The notes beneath the pieces were generated by a model, which did not search any database, was not told the origin of the DNA, and saw nothing but the letters and a program-made list of their open reading frames with translations. From NCBI GenBank assembly GCA_049840935.1, contig JASGJA010000018.1, positions 1 to 64,000 of the forward strand: a DNA stretch of 64,000 nucleotides, in the 5' to 3' direction. Shown here piece by piece: positions 33,583 through 42,771 of this stretch. A program made the position numbers and the translations under genes. How positions within the stretch are numbered: the first letter of the stretch is position 1; each line of letters starts with the position of its first letter. The DNA is from Mesorhizobium_G sp049840935 (GTDB taxonomy: Bacteria; Pseudomonadota; Alphaproteobacteria; Rhizobiales; Rhizobiaceae).

Positions 33583-33668
33583 CGCGCGTTGGGCTTGTCC
33601 CGCTCGTCGCTCACGAAGTAACGTTGGCGCGCGGCATACTTATTTGCCGCGTCTGACGGGATGGTTTT

Positions 33669-35519
33669 ATGGCGGCAGAGGCAGCAGCAGGCGGTGTTGA
33701 TCTTGTGCAGGTTGTCGCCTTGCTCGGTGCGGGCGTTCTCGCGGTTCCTCTGTTCAAGCGAATTGGGCTCGGCTCAATCCTCGGTTACCTGACCGCCGGC
33801 CTCATCATCGGCCCGTTTGGCCTCCAAATCTTTTCTGAACCGGAATCCATTCTGCACGTCGCGGAACTCGGCGTCGTCATGTTCCTGTTCATCATAGGGC
33901 TGGAAATGCGTCCGTCGCGCCTTTGGGGCTTACGACGTGAAATCTTCGGCCTCGGTGTGCTGCAAGTGGGCTTCTGCGCCTTCCTGCTCACATTGGCGGG
34001 CATTGCTGGTGGCTTTCCGGTTCCGCAGGCTTTCGTCGCCGCTGCGGGCTTTGTGCTCACCTCGACCGCTATTGTCATGCAGGTGCTGGAAGAAAGCGGC
34101 GATATTTCCACGCCAAAAGGCCAGCGCATCGTTTCGGTCCTCCTGCTCGAAGACCTTGCCATCGTGCCATTGCTGGCGCTTGTCGCCTTCCTCGCGCCAA
34201 TCCAGACCACCGAAGCCGCGCCCGATATTGCCGGCAGGCTTGTGGAGGTCGCCATCGGCATCGGCTGCATCGTCGGCATAATCGTGGCGGGTCGCTATCT
34301 TCTCAACCCCTTCTTCCGCGTTCTGGCTGACGCCCATGCGCGCGAGATCATGACCGCCGCCGCTTTGCTTGTGGTGCTCGGCGCAGCGCTCATCATGCAG
34401 CTTGGCGGCTTGTCGATGGCAATGGGCGCGTTTCTCGCAGGTGTGCTGCTTTCCGAGTTTACCTTCCGGCACCAGCTTGAGGCGGACATCGAACCATTTC
34501 GCGGCATACTGCTTGGCCTGTTCTTCATGGCGGTAGGCATGTCGCTCGACCTGGCCGTGGTCGCGGGCAACTGGATGCTGATCGCCATCTATGTCGTCGC
34601 CTACATGGTCTTGAAAGGCATCGGCATCTATGTGGTCGCACGGCTGTTGAGGTCGGACCATGCCGAGGCGCTGGAGCGCGCCGTGGTCATGGCGCAGGGC
34701 GGCGAATTTGCCTTTGTGCTTTATGCTGCTGCGACTGCCGTCGGCATCATCGACAGCGAAGCCAACGCGACCCTCACGGCAATCGTCATCATCTCGATGG
34801 TGCTCACGCCGCTGGCAATGATCGTGCTGCGCCGCATGCTCCCTACCGCGGAGCCCTCGCTGGATGGCGTGGAACTAGCGGACAATCTGAACGGAAGCGT
34901 TCTGATCATTGGCTTTGGTCGTTTCGGCCAGATTGCATCGCAGCCACTTCTGTTGCGTGGCGTCGATGTGTCGATCATCGACAATGACGTGGAGATGATT
35001 CAGGCTGCCGCGAATTTTGGCTTCAAGATTTACTATGGCGATGGTGCGCGGCTGGACATTCTTCATTCAGCGGGGGCGGGTCGCGCACGCGCCGTTCTCA
35101 TCTGCGTAGACAAGGGCGATGTCGCCGTGCAGATCGCTGAGCGCTTGAAAGAAGAATTTCCGATGGTGCAGGTATTGGCGAGAGCCTACGACCGTGGCGT
35201 CGCGCTAAAATTGGTGGAAGTCGGCGTAGACTATCAAATCCGTGAAACGCTGGAATTTGCGCTCGAATTTGGCCGCGAAACGCTCGAAATCCTTGGCGTC
35301 GAAACGGAGGAAGCGGCCGAGATCGTTGAAGATGTGCGCAAGCGCGATTCCGCCCGCTTTGAAGCGCAGATGGCTGGCGGCTTGCAGGCTGGTCGCGGCT
35401 TCATGAAGGGCAACATGCCTCAACCGACACCGACTCCGCTTGCCGAACCGCGCCGTCCCGGCGAGGCCCGCAATCCCGAAGCCGCCGCAGCGTTGGCCGC
35501 AAATCGCCCAGCGGAATAA
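33669..35519 (+). CDS. CPA2 cation:proton antiporter, KefB/KefC type
   Basis: A 616-residue membrane antiporter of the CPA2 family. About 12 helices fill residues 10-390, including ELGVVMFLFIIGLEMRPSRL and QLGGLSMAMGAFLAGVLLSE, typical of the exchanger core. A cytosolic TrkA-N/RCK domain follows (SVLIIGFGRFGQIASQPLLL, GxGxxG about residues 416-421), which binds NAD(H) or nucleotides to gate transport. The tail is Pro/Ala-rich. Likely transported ion is K+ or Na+; the sequence does not decide. The ntrC gene converges from the right, 33 bp away. Confidence 0.93.
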   Translation: MAAEAAAGGVDLVQVVALLGAGVLAVPLFKRIGLGSILGYLTAGLIIGPFGLQIFSEPESILHVAELGVVMFLFIIGLEMRPSRLWGLRREIFGLGVLQVGFCAFLLTLAGIAGGFPVPQAFVAAAGFVLTSTAIVMQVLEESGDISTPKGQRIVSVLLLEDLAIVPLLALVAFLAPIQTTEAAPDIAGRLVEVAIGIGCIVGIIVAGRYLLNPFFRVLADAHAREIMTAAALLVVLGAALIMQLGGLSMAMGAFLAGVLLSEFTFRHQLEADIEPFRGILLGLFFMAVGMSLDLAVVAGNWMLIAIYVVAYMVLKGIGIYVVARLLRSDHAEALERAVVMAQGGEFAFVLYAAATAVGIIDSEANATLTAIVIISMVLTPLAMIVLRRMLPTAEPSLDGVELADNLNGSVLIIGFGRFGQIASQPLLLRGVDVSIIDNDVEMIQAAANFGFKIYYGDGARLDILHSAGAGRARAVLICVDKGDVAVQIAERLKEEFPMVQVLARAYDRGVALKLVEVGVDYQIRETLEFALEFGRETLEILGVETEEAAEIVEDVRKRDSARFEAQMAGGLQAGRGFMKGNMPQPTPTPLAEPRRPGEARNPEAAAALAANRPAE

Positions 35520-35552
35520 GCGGATGAGATGGCTAATCTCAAATCTATACCG

Positions 35553-36997
35553 CTACCGCTTCGTTTCGCGGTAATGCGTAATTCCCAGATCGCGGATTTT
35601 CTTGCGCAATGTGTTCCGGTTTAAACCGAGCAAATCGGCAGCACGAATCTGGTTGCCTCGTGTCGCCGCCAGCGCGGCCAGCACCAGTGGATATTCCACC
35701 TCAGTTATGACGCGGTCGTACAATCCGGACGGTGGAAGTTCGTCTCCGAACATCTTGAAATAACGCTGCAAATTCTGCTCGACCGCCTGCCCGATTGTAA
35801 ATTCTTCGGGGATATTCGACGGAATATTCGGCGTGGGCTCAACACCTGCGCTTAGCTCTGCTTCGATGTTCTCCCGCGTTATCTCGTCTTGCGGATACAA
35901 TGCCGCGAGCCGTCGCACGAGGTTTTCAAGCTCGCGCACATTACCCGGCCATCCGTAGCGCTTCAGCGCTTCCATCCCGTCCGCAGTAATGCGCTTCGGT
36001 TGCAACCCCTCCGCTTCCGCACGGGAGAAAAAGTGCCGCACAAGGTCTGGCACATCCTCCGAACGTTCGCGCAGCGCTGGCAAGCGCAGCGGCACAACGT
36101 TCAATCGATAGAACAAATCTTCGCGAAACAGGCCCTGATTGATCAGCACCCGCAAATCCTTGTTCGTCGCGGCAACGATGCGCACGTCAGTCTTGATCGG
36201 CGTGCGCCCGCCCACGGTCGTGTACTCGCCCTGTTGCAGCACGCGCAGCAACCGCGTCTGCGCCTCCATCGGCATGTCACCGATTTCGTCAAGAAACAGC
36301 GTGCCGCCTTCTGCCTGCTCGAATCGCCCGCTCGAACGATGCTGGGCGCCGGTAAAGGCTCCGCGCTCGTGGCCGAACAGTTCCGACTCGATCAGATCGC
36401 GCGGAATCGCAGCCATATTGATCGCCACGAACGGGCCGTTCTTGCGCCGTCCATATTCGTGCAGCGCGCGCGCCACCAACTCCTTGCCGGTACCGGATTC
36501 GCCCGTAATCATCACGGTCAAATCCGTCTGCATCATGCGCGCCAGCATCCGGTAAATATCCTGCATGGCGGCGGAGCGTCCCACCAGCGGCATGGATTCG
36601 GCTTGATCGTCGGCGCGCTGCGAACCCTTTGCGCGGCGAGGCTCAGACAATGCGCGCGAAACGACGTTTATCAGTTCCGACAGATCGAACGGCTTTGGCA
36701 GATATTCATAAGCGCCACTCTCCGACGCCTTGATTGCCGTCATGAACGTATTTTGTGCGCTCATCACGATCACCGGAAGTTCGGGCCGCGCCTTGCGAAT
36801 GCGCGGCAGCATGTCGAACGCGTTTTCGTCCGGCATCACGACGTCAGTGATCACCAGATCGCCGTCACCTGCTGCCACCCACCGCCACAATGTTCCGGCG
36901 TTAGATGTCACGCGCACTTCATGTCCGGCCCGCGAAAGCGCCTGGCTCAGAACTGTGCGGATTGCAGCATCGTCGTCCGCAACGAGGATTTGGCCAT
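35553..36997 (-). CDS. ntrC: Nitrogen regulation response regulator NtrC
   Basis: A sigma-54 activator of about 480 residues. The receiver domain (ILVADDDAAIRTVLSQALSR, phospho-Asp in LVITDVVMPDENAFD) is followed by the AAA+ domain with Walker A GESGTGKE, the sigma-54 contact GAFTGA and Walker B GGTLFLDEIGDM, then a Fis-type HTH (NQIRAADLLGLNRNTLRKKI). No proper start codon lies in the main frame. ATG 36997 followed by GCCAAA is in another frame; one more A in the A-run would give MAKILVADDD, so a homopolymer error is likely. It lies 6 bp after ntrB. The usual next genes, ntrY and ntrX, are absent. Confidence 0.93.
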
Positions 36998-37003
36998 GCG
37001 GAT

Positions 37004-38137
37004 TTATACATCGTCTCCATCGGGGCTGTCGTCGTGTTCGCCCCGCCAAGCTGGCATGAGAATGCGGAACGAGGTGCCGCGCGCGGTGGATTCGCACTCC
37101 ACGATTCCACCATGTTCACCAACGATTTTGGCGACCAGCGCCAGCCCAAGTCCTGAGCCATTCGGCTTCGTTGTGATAAACGGATCGAACAGGATCGGCA
37201 GCAAATCCTCTGAAACGCCGGAGCCGTTGTCCTGCACCTTAAATTCCAGCGGCAGTGACACGCGCTCCTGACTTCCCGGCATGGAAACGCGCATTCCGGG
37301 TCGGAACGCTGTCGTCAGCGTAATTTCACCACCGGCCATGTTGCCGATTGCTTCCGCCGCGTTTTTCACAAGGTTGAGGAACACCTGAATGAGCTGATCG
37401 CGGTTCGCATAAACGAAGGGCAGCGAGGGGTCATATATCTCGACGATGCGGATATTCTTGGCGAATCCGTTCATCGCGATTGCTTTCACGCGATCCAGAA
37501 CAACGTGAATATTCACCGGCACGCGGTCGATGGGGCGTTCATCCGAGAACACCTCCATTCGGTCAACCAGCGCGACAATTCTGTCCGTCTCTTCGGTTAT
37601 CAGCCGCGTCAGCGGGCGATCTTCGTCGGAAGCCGAAAGCTCCAGCAATTGCGCTGCCCCGCGAATACCGGAAAGCGGATTCTTGATTTCATGCGCGAGC
37701 ATCGCCGCAAGACCGGACACGGAACGCGCCGCGCCGCGATGCGTCATCTGTCGGTCGATCTTGTCGGCCATCGACCGTTCCTGAAACATGATCACGACCG
37801 ATCCCGGCAGTTCAATAACCGGCGCAGCATAGAGATCGACCAGCTTGTCTCCTCCGAGCCGAGGCGAAGAGATGTCTACACGGTACTCGTTGACAGGTGC
37901 GTGACGCTCACGAACCTGCTCAACCAGAGCCATCAGCGGGCTGTCATAGGGCACAAAGCGCTCCAGCTTTTGCCGCGCCAACATCGTCGCGCTCAGCCGG
38001 AAAAAGTCCTCTGCATCGGCATTGGCATAGCTGATAAAGCCATCCGTCCCGATCATAATGACCGGGCGGCGGATCGTGTTCAGCACCAGTTGCGCCGCAT
38101 CTTCGGGAGCAAAACCATTTGTTTCGTTTAGGCTCAT
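37004..38137 (-). CDS. ntrB: Nitrogen regulation sensor kinase NtrB
   Basis: A 377-residue soluble histidine kinase that phosphorylates NtrC under nitrogen limitation and is controlled by PII. A PAS domain is at about residues 15-120 (VIMIGTDGFISYANADAEDF). The H-box AMLAHEIKNPLSGIRGAAQL holds the phospho-His (about 149). N-box VFLNLVKNAAEAIG, G1 VQDNGSGV and G2 PNGSGLGLALV complete the ATPase domain. The start overlaps the dusB stop (ATGA), the conserved dusB-ntrBC arrangement of alphaproteobacteria. Intact. Confidence 0.95.
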   Translation of the reverse strand: MSLNETNGFAPEDAAQLVLNTIRRPVIMIGTDGFISYANADAEDFFRLSATMLARQKLERFVPYDSPLMALVEQVRERHAPVNEYRVDISSPRLGGDKLVDLYAAPVIELPGSVVIMFQERSMADKIDRQMTHRGAARSVSGLAAMLAHEIKNPLSGIRGAAQLLELSASDEDRPLTRLITEETDRIVALVDRMEVFSDERPIDRVPVNIHVVLDRVKAIAMNGFAKNIRIVEIYDPSLPFVYANRDQLIQVFLNLVKNAAEAIGNMAGGEITLTTAFRPGMRVSMPGSQERVSLPLEFKVQDNGSGVSEDLLPILFDPFITTKPNGSGLGLALVAKIVGEHGGIVECESTARGTSFRILMPAWRGEHDDSPDGDDV

Positions 38138-39188
38138 GCTGCTTCCCGAATTTCATGCTGTGCGGCAAAGGCCAGTTCGAGCGCGCGCATCACCTCATTC
38201 GGTTCAAAAGACTGCAAAATCGTTTGCCGTAGGGCTTGGTCTGTATCCGCTGCGTGCCGGTCGAGATACCAGCGCAAATGCTTGCGCGCCTGCCGCAGCC
38301 CGCTTTCCTTGCCATAGAATGCGAGCATATCCGCATAGTGCTCGACTACATATTTACCTATATCTTTTTGCCTATGCGCTGCCTCGCCTACGGCCTGCGC
38401 GGCAATGCTTCCAGCCATCCACGGCGCGCCATAGCTCGCACGGCCAACCATCACCGCGTCAGCGCCGCTCGCCTCCAGCATCTGCGCCGCGTCAGCCAAG
38501 ACTCGTGCAATCGCCATTCGCCACCACCGGCACGCCAACGGCCTGCTTTACAGCGGCGATTGCGGCCCAATCCGCCCTGCCCTCGTAAAACTGGCAGCGT
38601 GTGCGGCCATGCACAGTCACCATTCGCACGCCGGCGTTTTCTGCGCGGGCCGCGAGTTCCGGGGCATTGCGGCTGTCATCGTCCCAGCCCAAACGCATTT
38701 TCACCGTCACCGGCACTTTGACCGCTCCCACAACCGCATCGATCAGCGAAACTGCGTGATCCAGATTGCGCATCAGCGCCGAGCCGCAATAACCGCCCGT
38801 CACCTTTTTCGCGGGGCAGCCCATATTGATGTCGATAATGTCCGCGCCTTCACCCTCCGCGATGCGCGCAGCCTCAGCCATTGCACCCGTTTCGCGACCT
38901 GCCAGTTGCACCATGTGGGGCATGTCGGCGTGCGCGCTGGATGCGGGCGCTCGTGTCGCCCCGGCCTTTAGCCAGTTCACCGCTTGCAACCATTTCGGAA
39001 ACGACCAGCCCCGCGCCGTGCGCATAGGCCCGCCGCCGGAACGGCAGATCGGTTACACCAGACATCGGCGCCAAAAAAACACGGTTGCGCAGCATGACGT
39101 CACCTATGCTAAGTGGCGTCCCAAGCTTTCCTGCACTATCGTTGCACAAAAACACAGCATTCCGTCCTGTTGCACGTTTCTTAGACAT
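38134..39188 (-). CDS. dusB: tRNA-dihydrouridine synthase B, two frameshifts
   Basis: An FMN enzyme that reduces uridine in the tRNA D-loop. Three frames must be joined: RNRVFLAPMSGVTDLPFRRR (start part), MVQLAGRETGAMAEAARIAE with DIINMGCPAKKVT-like text (DINMGCPAKKVTGGYCGSAL, catalytic Cys) and VTVHGRTRCQFYEG, then DAAQMLEASGADAVMVGRAS (FMN phosphate part). Shifts fall near 38945 and near 38515. ATG 39188 is a plausible start; ATG 39212 is also in frame. It is the first gene of the dusB-ntrB-ntrC group and diverges from ispDF. Confidence 0.9.
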
Positions 39189-39281
39189 ATTCGCATTTGC
39201 CGCGCAACTCAAATGTTTGCAGCCTGCGCAATTTGCGTTGAAGCACTGGCAATGTTCGGCTGGCGAAACTATGGCTTTGGC

Positions 39282-40487
39282 ATGGAAAAAACATCACAGA
39301 TTGAGCGGGTCGCCACCATTATTGTCGCCGCTGGCAGGGGTGAGCGCGCAGGTCGTGCCGAGGGGCCGAAGCAATACCGCATGCTCGGCGGCAAAGCTAT
39401 CATTGCGCGCACTTTGAGCAATTTTCTGGAACACCCTGCCGTTGAACGCATTGTAATCGCGATTTACAAGGATGATGCCGATTTGTTCGCCGCCGCTCTC
39501 GGCGATCTGCCGCCAAATGTGTCCGCGGTCGTTGGAGGGAAAACACGGCAAGAGAGTGTATTGCTTGCGCTCCGCGCTCTTGCCGAATCCGCGCCCGACG
39601 CGGTTCTGATCCACGACGCGGTTCGCCCGTTCATCGATGCTGATTTGATCACGCGCGTCATTGAAGGCATCGCGTCGGATTCGGGCAGTCTGCCCGTCAT
39701 GCCTATCGTCGAAACAATCAAACGCGGCGGTGACACCGGCTATGTGACGGAAACCGTCGACCGCGCCGGGCTGCACACCGCGCAGACGCCGCAAGGCTTC
39801 CCCTTCCATGCAATTCTGGCCGCGCATGAGCGTGCGCATCAGGTGGAAACCCGCGAATTTACCGACGACGCCGCAATTGCAGAATGGGCTGGTCTGCCCG
39901 TAAAACTCGTTGTCGGGCTTGCGGAAAACGTAAAACTCACATGGGCGAAAGACATTGAAATGGCGCAGCAGCGCGCAACCTCGACCGCATTCCCAGACGT
40001 GCGCACCGGCAACGGTTATGACGTGCACTCCTTCGAACCAGGCGATCACGTCACGCTCTGCGGGGTCAAAATTCCGCATACCAAGCGCCTCAACGGTCAT
40101 TCAGACGCCGATGTCGGTTTGCATGCGCTCACCGACGCGTTGCTGGCCACCTGTGGTGCGGGTGATATTGGTACGCATTTCCCTCCATCTGATCCGCAAT
40201 GGAAAGGTGCGGCCTCGCGCATTTTCGTCGAGCACGCCGCTTCAATCGTTCGCGCCAGAGGCGGCCGCATCGCGAACGTGGACATCACGCTCATCAGTGA
40301 AGCTCCGCGCGTCGGTCCGCACCGTGCGGCCATGACCGAAGCCTTGTCAAAAATGCTCGGCATTTCGCATGATCGTATCTCGATCAAGGCAACAACCAAC
40401 GAGAAGCTCGGTTTCATCGGGCGCGAGGAAGGCATTGCGGCCATCGCGACTACGAGTGTGATTTATCCGGGAGAAACACCGGCATGA
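39282..40487 (+). CDS. ispDF: Bifunctional IspD/IspF enzyme
   Basis: A 401-residue fusion of two MEP-pathway enzymes for isoprenoid synthesis. IspD (about 1-235) shows VATIIVAAGRGERAGRAEGP and VLIHDAVRPFIDADLI. IspF (about 240-395) shows TGNGYDVHSF, LNGHSDADVGLHALTDALLA (metal ligands DxH) and FIGREEGIAAIATTSVIYPG. The fusion is typical of alphaproteobacteria. ATG 39282 is chosen; the frame is open far upstream through dusB antisense. The stop overlaps the pncC start by four bases, as in many relatives. Confidence 0.95.
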   Translation: MEKTSQIERVATIIVAAGRGERAGRAEGPKQYRMLGGKAIIARTLSNFLEHPAVERIVIAIYKDDADLFAAALGDLPPNVSAVVGGKTRQESVLLALRALAESAPDAVLIHDAVRPFIDADLITRVIEGIASDSGSLPVMPIVETIKRGGDTGYVTETVDRAGLHTAQTPQGFPFHAILAAHERAHQVETREFTDDAAIAEWAGLPVKLVVGLAENVKLTWAKDIEMAQQRATSTAFPDVRTGNGYDVHSFEPGDHVTLCGVKIPHTKRLNGHSDADVGLHALTDALLATCGAGDIGTHFPPSDPQWKGAASRIFVEHAASIVRARGGRIANVDITLISEAPRVGPHRAAMTEALSKMLGISHDRISIKATTNEKLGFIGREEGIAAIATTSVIYPGETPA

Positions 40488-40990
40488 GCGAAGCGGAACT
40501 AGTAATAACGAAGACGTCCGCGTGCTAGCGACCTCTTTTTGAAAGCATGTTCCTTCACAAAATACTGCGCCCGACTGCGGAAAGCTGCACTGGCGGGCTT
40601 ATTATCGCGGCGATGACGGATATTCCCGGTTCATCCTCGATGGTTGATCGCGGCTTCATCACCTATTCCAATGAAGCAAAGATGGAAATGCTCGGCGTTC
40701 GCAGTGAAACGCTGGACGCTCACGGCGCGGTATCTAGCGAGACGGCTTTGGAAATGGCCTCCGGCGCATTGGCGCACTCGCGCGCGGGCATTGCGCTGGC
40801 CGTCACCGGCATTGCCGGTCCCGATGGCGGATCAACAGAAAAACCTGTTGGACTGGTCTGGTTCGGTCTGGCAATGATCGGTCGAGAGACGATTGCCGAA
40901 AAGCGGATCTTTGAAAATCTCGGCCGCGACTTTATCCGCCGTCAGACAGTTCTTACAGCGCTGAAGATGGGGATTGACGCGCTCAACTAA
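40484..40990 (+). CDS. pncC: Nicotinamide-nucleotide amidase (CinA C-terminal type), damaged start
   Basis: A stand-alone CinA C-terminal domain of about 165 residues, which deamidates NMN in pyridine recycling. The core is clear: PTAESCTGGLIIAAMTDIPG, VVDRGFITYSNEAK-like text (MVDRGFITYSNEAKMEMLGV) and LAVTGIAGPDGGSTEKPVGL. The start MSEAEL overlaps ispDF, but an in-frame stop comes after 14 codons. Another frame reads EDVRVLATSF, expected N-terminal text, so two compensating indels near 40505-40570 are likely. As read, translation could begin only at ATG 40547. Confidence 0.88.
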
Positions 40991-41440
40991 GCGCCCACCC
41001 CATAAATCTCGTCTGCTCTTTTCTCGAATGCTTCTGAAAACATGCGGAAAGCGCGGTCGAACATTGCCCCCATCACCGCGCTGAGAATGCGGCTTTTGAA
41101 CTCGTAGTCGATAAAAAACCGGACCTCACAGCCCTTTTCGTGCGGCACAAACGTCCAGACATTCGTCAAATGCTTGAACGGTCCGTCGAGATATTTCACG
41201 TCAATCACGTTCTCGTCCGGCTTCAGCAGCACCTGACTGGTGAACGTCTCGCGGATCGCCTTATATCCGACCGTCATATCAGCAACGAGCAGAGCCTTGC
41301 CGTCGCGCTCCTTGCGCGAGCGCACTGTCAACGCTTCGCACAACGGCAAAAATTGCGGATACTTGTTCAACGTCCGCTACAAGAGCGAACATCTCTTGCG
41401 GCGAATGTCCGACGATGCGGGTAGTCTCGAAGCTCGGCAT
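40987..41440 (-). CDS. Coenzyme Q-binding START-domain protein (RatA/COQ10 type), frameshifted
   Basis: A protein of about 150 residues of the COQ10/RatA family; alphaproteobacterial members are thought to bind ubiquinone, not to act as toxins. The N-terminus (MPSFETTRIVGHSPQEMFAL, VADVEQ) and the main part (YPQFLPLCEALTVRSRKERD to FEKRADEIYGVGA) lie in different frames. Removing one G near 41365 gives VADVEQYPQFLPLCEAL, exactly the family text. The start ATG 41440 lies at the end of lipA, a conserved neighbour. The stop touches that of pncC, which converges. Confidence 0.88.
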
Positions 41441-42415
41441 CAGGCGGCGGTGGAAGTCCGCTTCAACCGCTCCTCGCGAGCCGTCGCGCAGCTTGGCGAA
41501 GTCATCACCGGCATGGTGCGAGGACCGCGTCAGCGGGCTGGACGCGACCAGCAAGAAGCCTTTTGCCTTGCCAATCGTCGCATAGGACTTGAACTCTTCC
41601 GGCGTCACGAAATTCTTCACCGGATGATGCTTCTTCGTTGGCTGCAAATACTGGCCGATGGTCATGAAATCCACGTCCGCGCTGCGCAGATCGTCCATCA
41701 ACTGCAGTACCTCGTGCCGCTCCTCACCGAGGCCAACCATGATGCCCGATTTGGTGAAAATCGAAGGATCAAGCTCCTTCACCCGCTGCAATAACCGGAT
41801 GGAGTGGAAATAGCGCGCGCCGGGACGCACGGTCAGATAGTTCGACGGAACTGTCTCCAGATTGTGATTGAACACATCTGGCCGCGCGGCAACCACAACC
41901 TCCAGCGCGCCTTCTTTGCGCAGGAAGTCGGGCGTCAAAATCTCAATTGTTGTTTCTGGCGTCGCACGACGGATCGCATGGATCACATCGGCAAAATGCT
42001 GCGCGCCACCATCCGTCAAATCATCGCGATCCACAGAGGTGATCACCACATGCGTCAGGCCCATTTGCTTGACCGCCTTGGCGACGTTCTCCGGCTCCTC
42101 TGCGTCAAGCGCGGTCGGGATACCCGTAGCGACATTGCAGAACGCGCAGGCGCGGGTGCAAATCTCGCCCATAATCATAAAGGTGGCGTGCTTCTTTTCC
42201 CAGCATTCGCCGATATTCGGGCAACCGGCCTCCTCGCACACCGTTACGAGCTTGTGCGTTTTCACGATCTCGCGCGTTTCCTGATAGCCGCGCGAAACCG
42301 GCGCCTTCACGCGAATCCATTCCGGCTTGCGCAGCACTTCCTGGTCGGGGCGATGCGCCTTTTCCGGGTGCCGCAACCGCGGCGCGTTTTGAACGGTGTC
42401 GAGAACTGTAACCAT
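41440..42415 (-). CDS. lipA: Lipoyl synthase
   Basis: A radical-SAM enzyme of about 320 residues that inserts sulfur to make lipoate, the cofactor of pyruvate dehydrogenase encoded nearby. The auxiliary cluster Cys are in CEEAGCPNIGECW (about residues 60-71) and the SAM cluster in CTRACAFC (about 86-93). Near the end (SSHHAGDDFAKLRD) an indel removes the stop, so the frame runs on into the next gene. A stop overlapping the downstream ATG (TGATG at 41438-41442) or one at 41463 would be natural; the 3' boundary is therefore approximate. Confidence 0.93.
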
Positions 42416-42417
42416 AA

Positions 42418-42696
42418 TTACCTTGACGCCTGCGAGCGTCCGAAAATGAAGAGAACAATGACCGCGCCGATGGTCGCCACGATCAGATTGCCAACGAAGC
42501 CGTGATACACGACGTTCATCAGTCCGGCGAGCGTTCCGCCAACGAATGAACCCGCTATGCCCACCAGAATGTTGGTCAGCAGGCCGTGGTCGCGGTTCAT
42601 GGACCGCTCAGCGATCCAGCCCGCCAGAAAGCCGATGACCAGCATCCCGAAAAAGCCTACGCCCGGCATGGACATAATTCCGTAGGTGTTATCCAT
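42418..42696 (-). CDS. GlsB/YeaQ/YmgE-family membrane protein
   Basis: A 92-residue small inner-membrane protein with three helices (MPGVGFFGMLVIGFLAGWIA, LLTNILVGIAGSFVGGTLAG, GNLIVATIGAVIVLFIFGRS). Gly-rich helix packing is characteristic of this stress-associated family; no activity is known. It sits between lpdA and lipA in the minus-strand operon, a position also seen in related rhizobia. A related but separate gene is at 54136-54391. Intact. Confidence 0.9.
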   Translation of the reverse strand: MDNTYGIMSMPGVGFFGMLVIGFLAGWIAERSMNRDHGLLTNILVGIAGSFVGGTLAGLMNVVYHGFVGNLIVATIGAVIVLFIFGRSQASR

Positions 42697-42771
42697 CGAA
42701 TGCTCCCGACTTCGGCAGGCCCTTATATAAGCAAAAACGCCGCCATTTGAAACAGCGGCGATGCACGCTCC

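Noticed and set aside
41279..42415. A lipA gene fused to the start of the COQ10-like gene
   Set aside because: The fusion arises from an indel that removes the lipA stop; family lengths and the natural TGATG overlap favour two genes.
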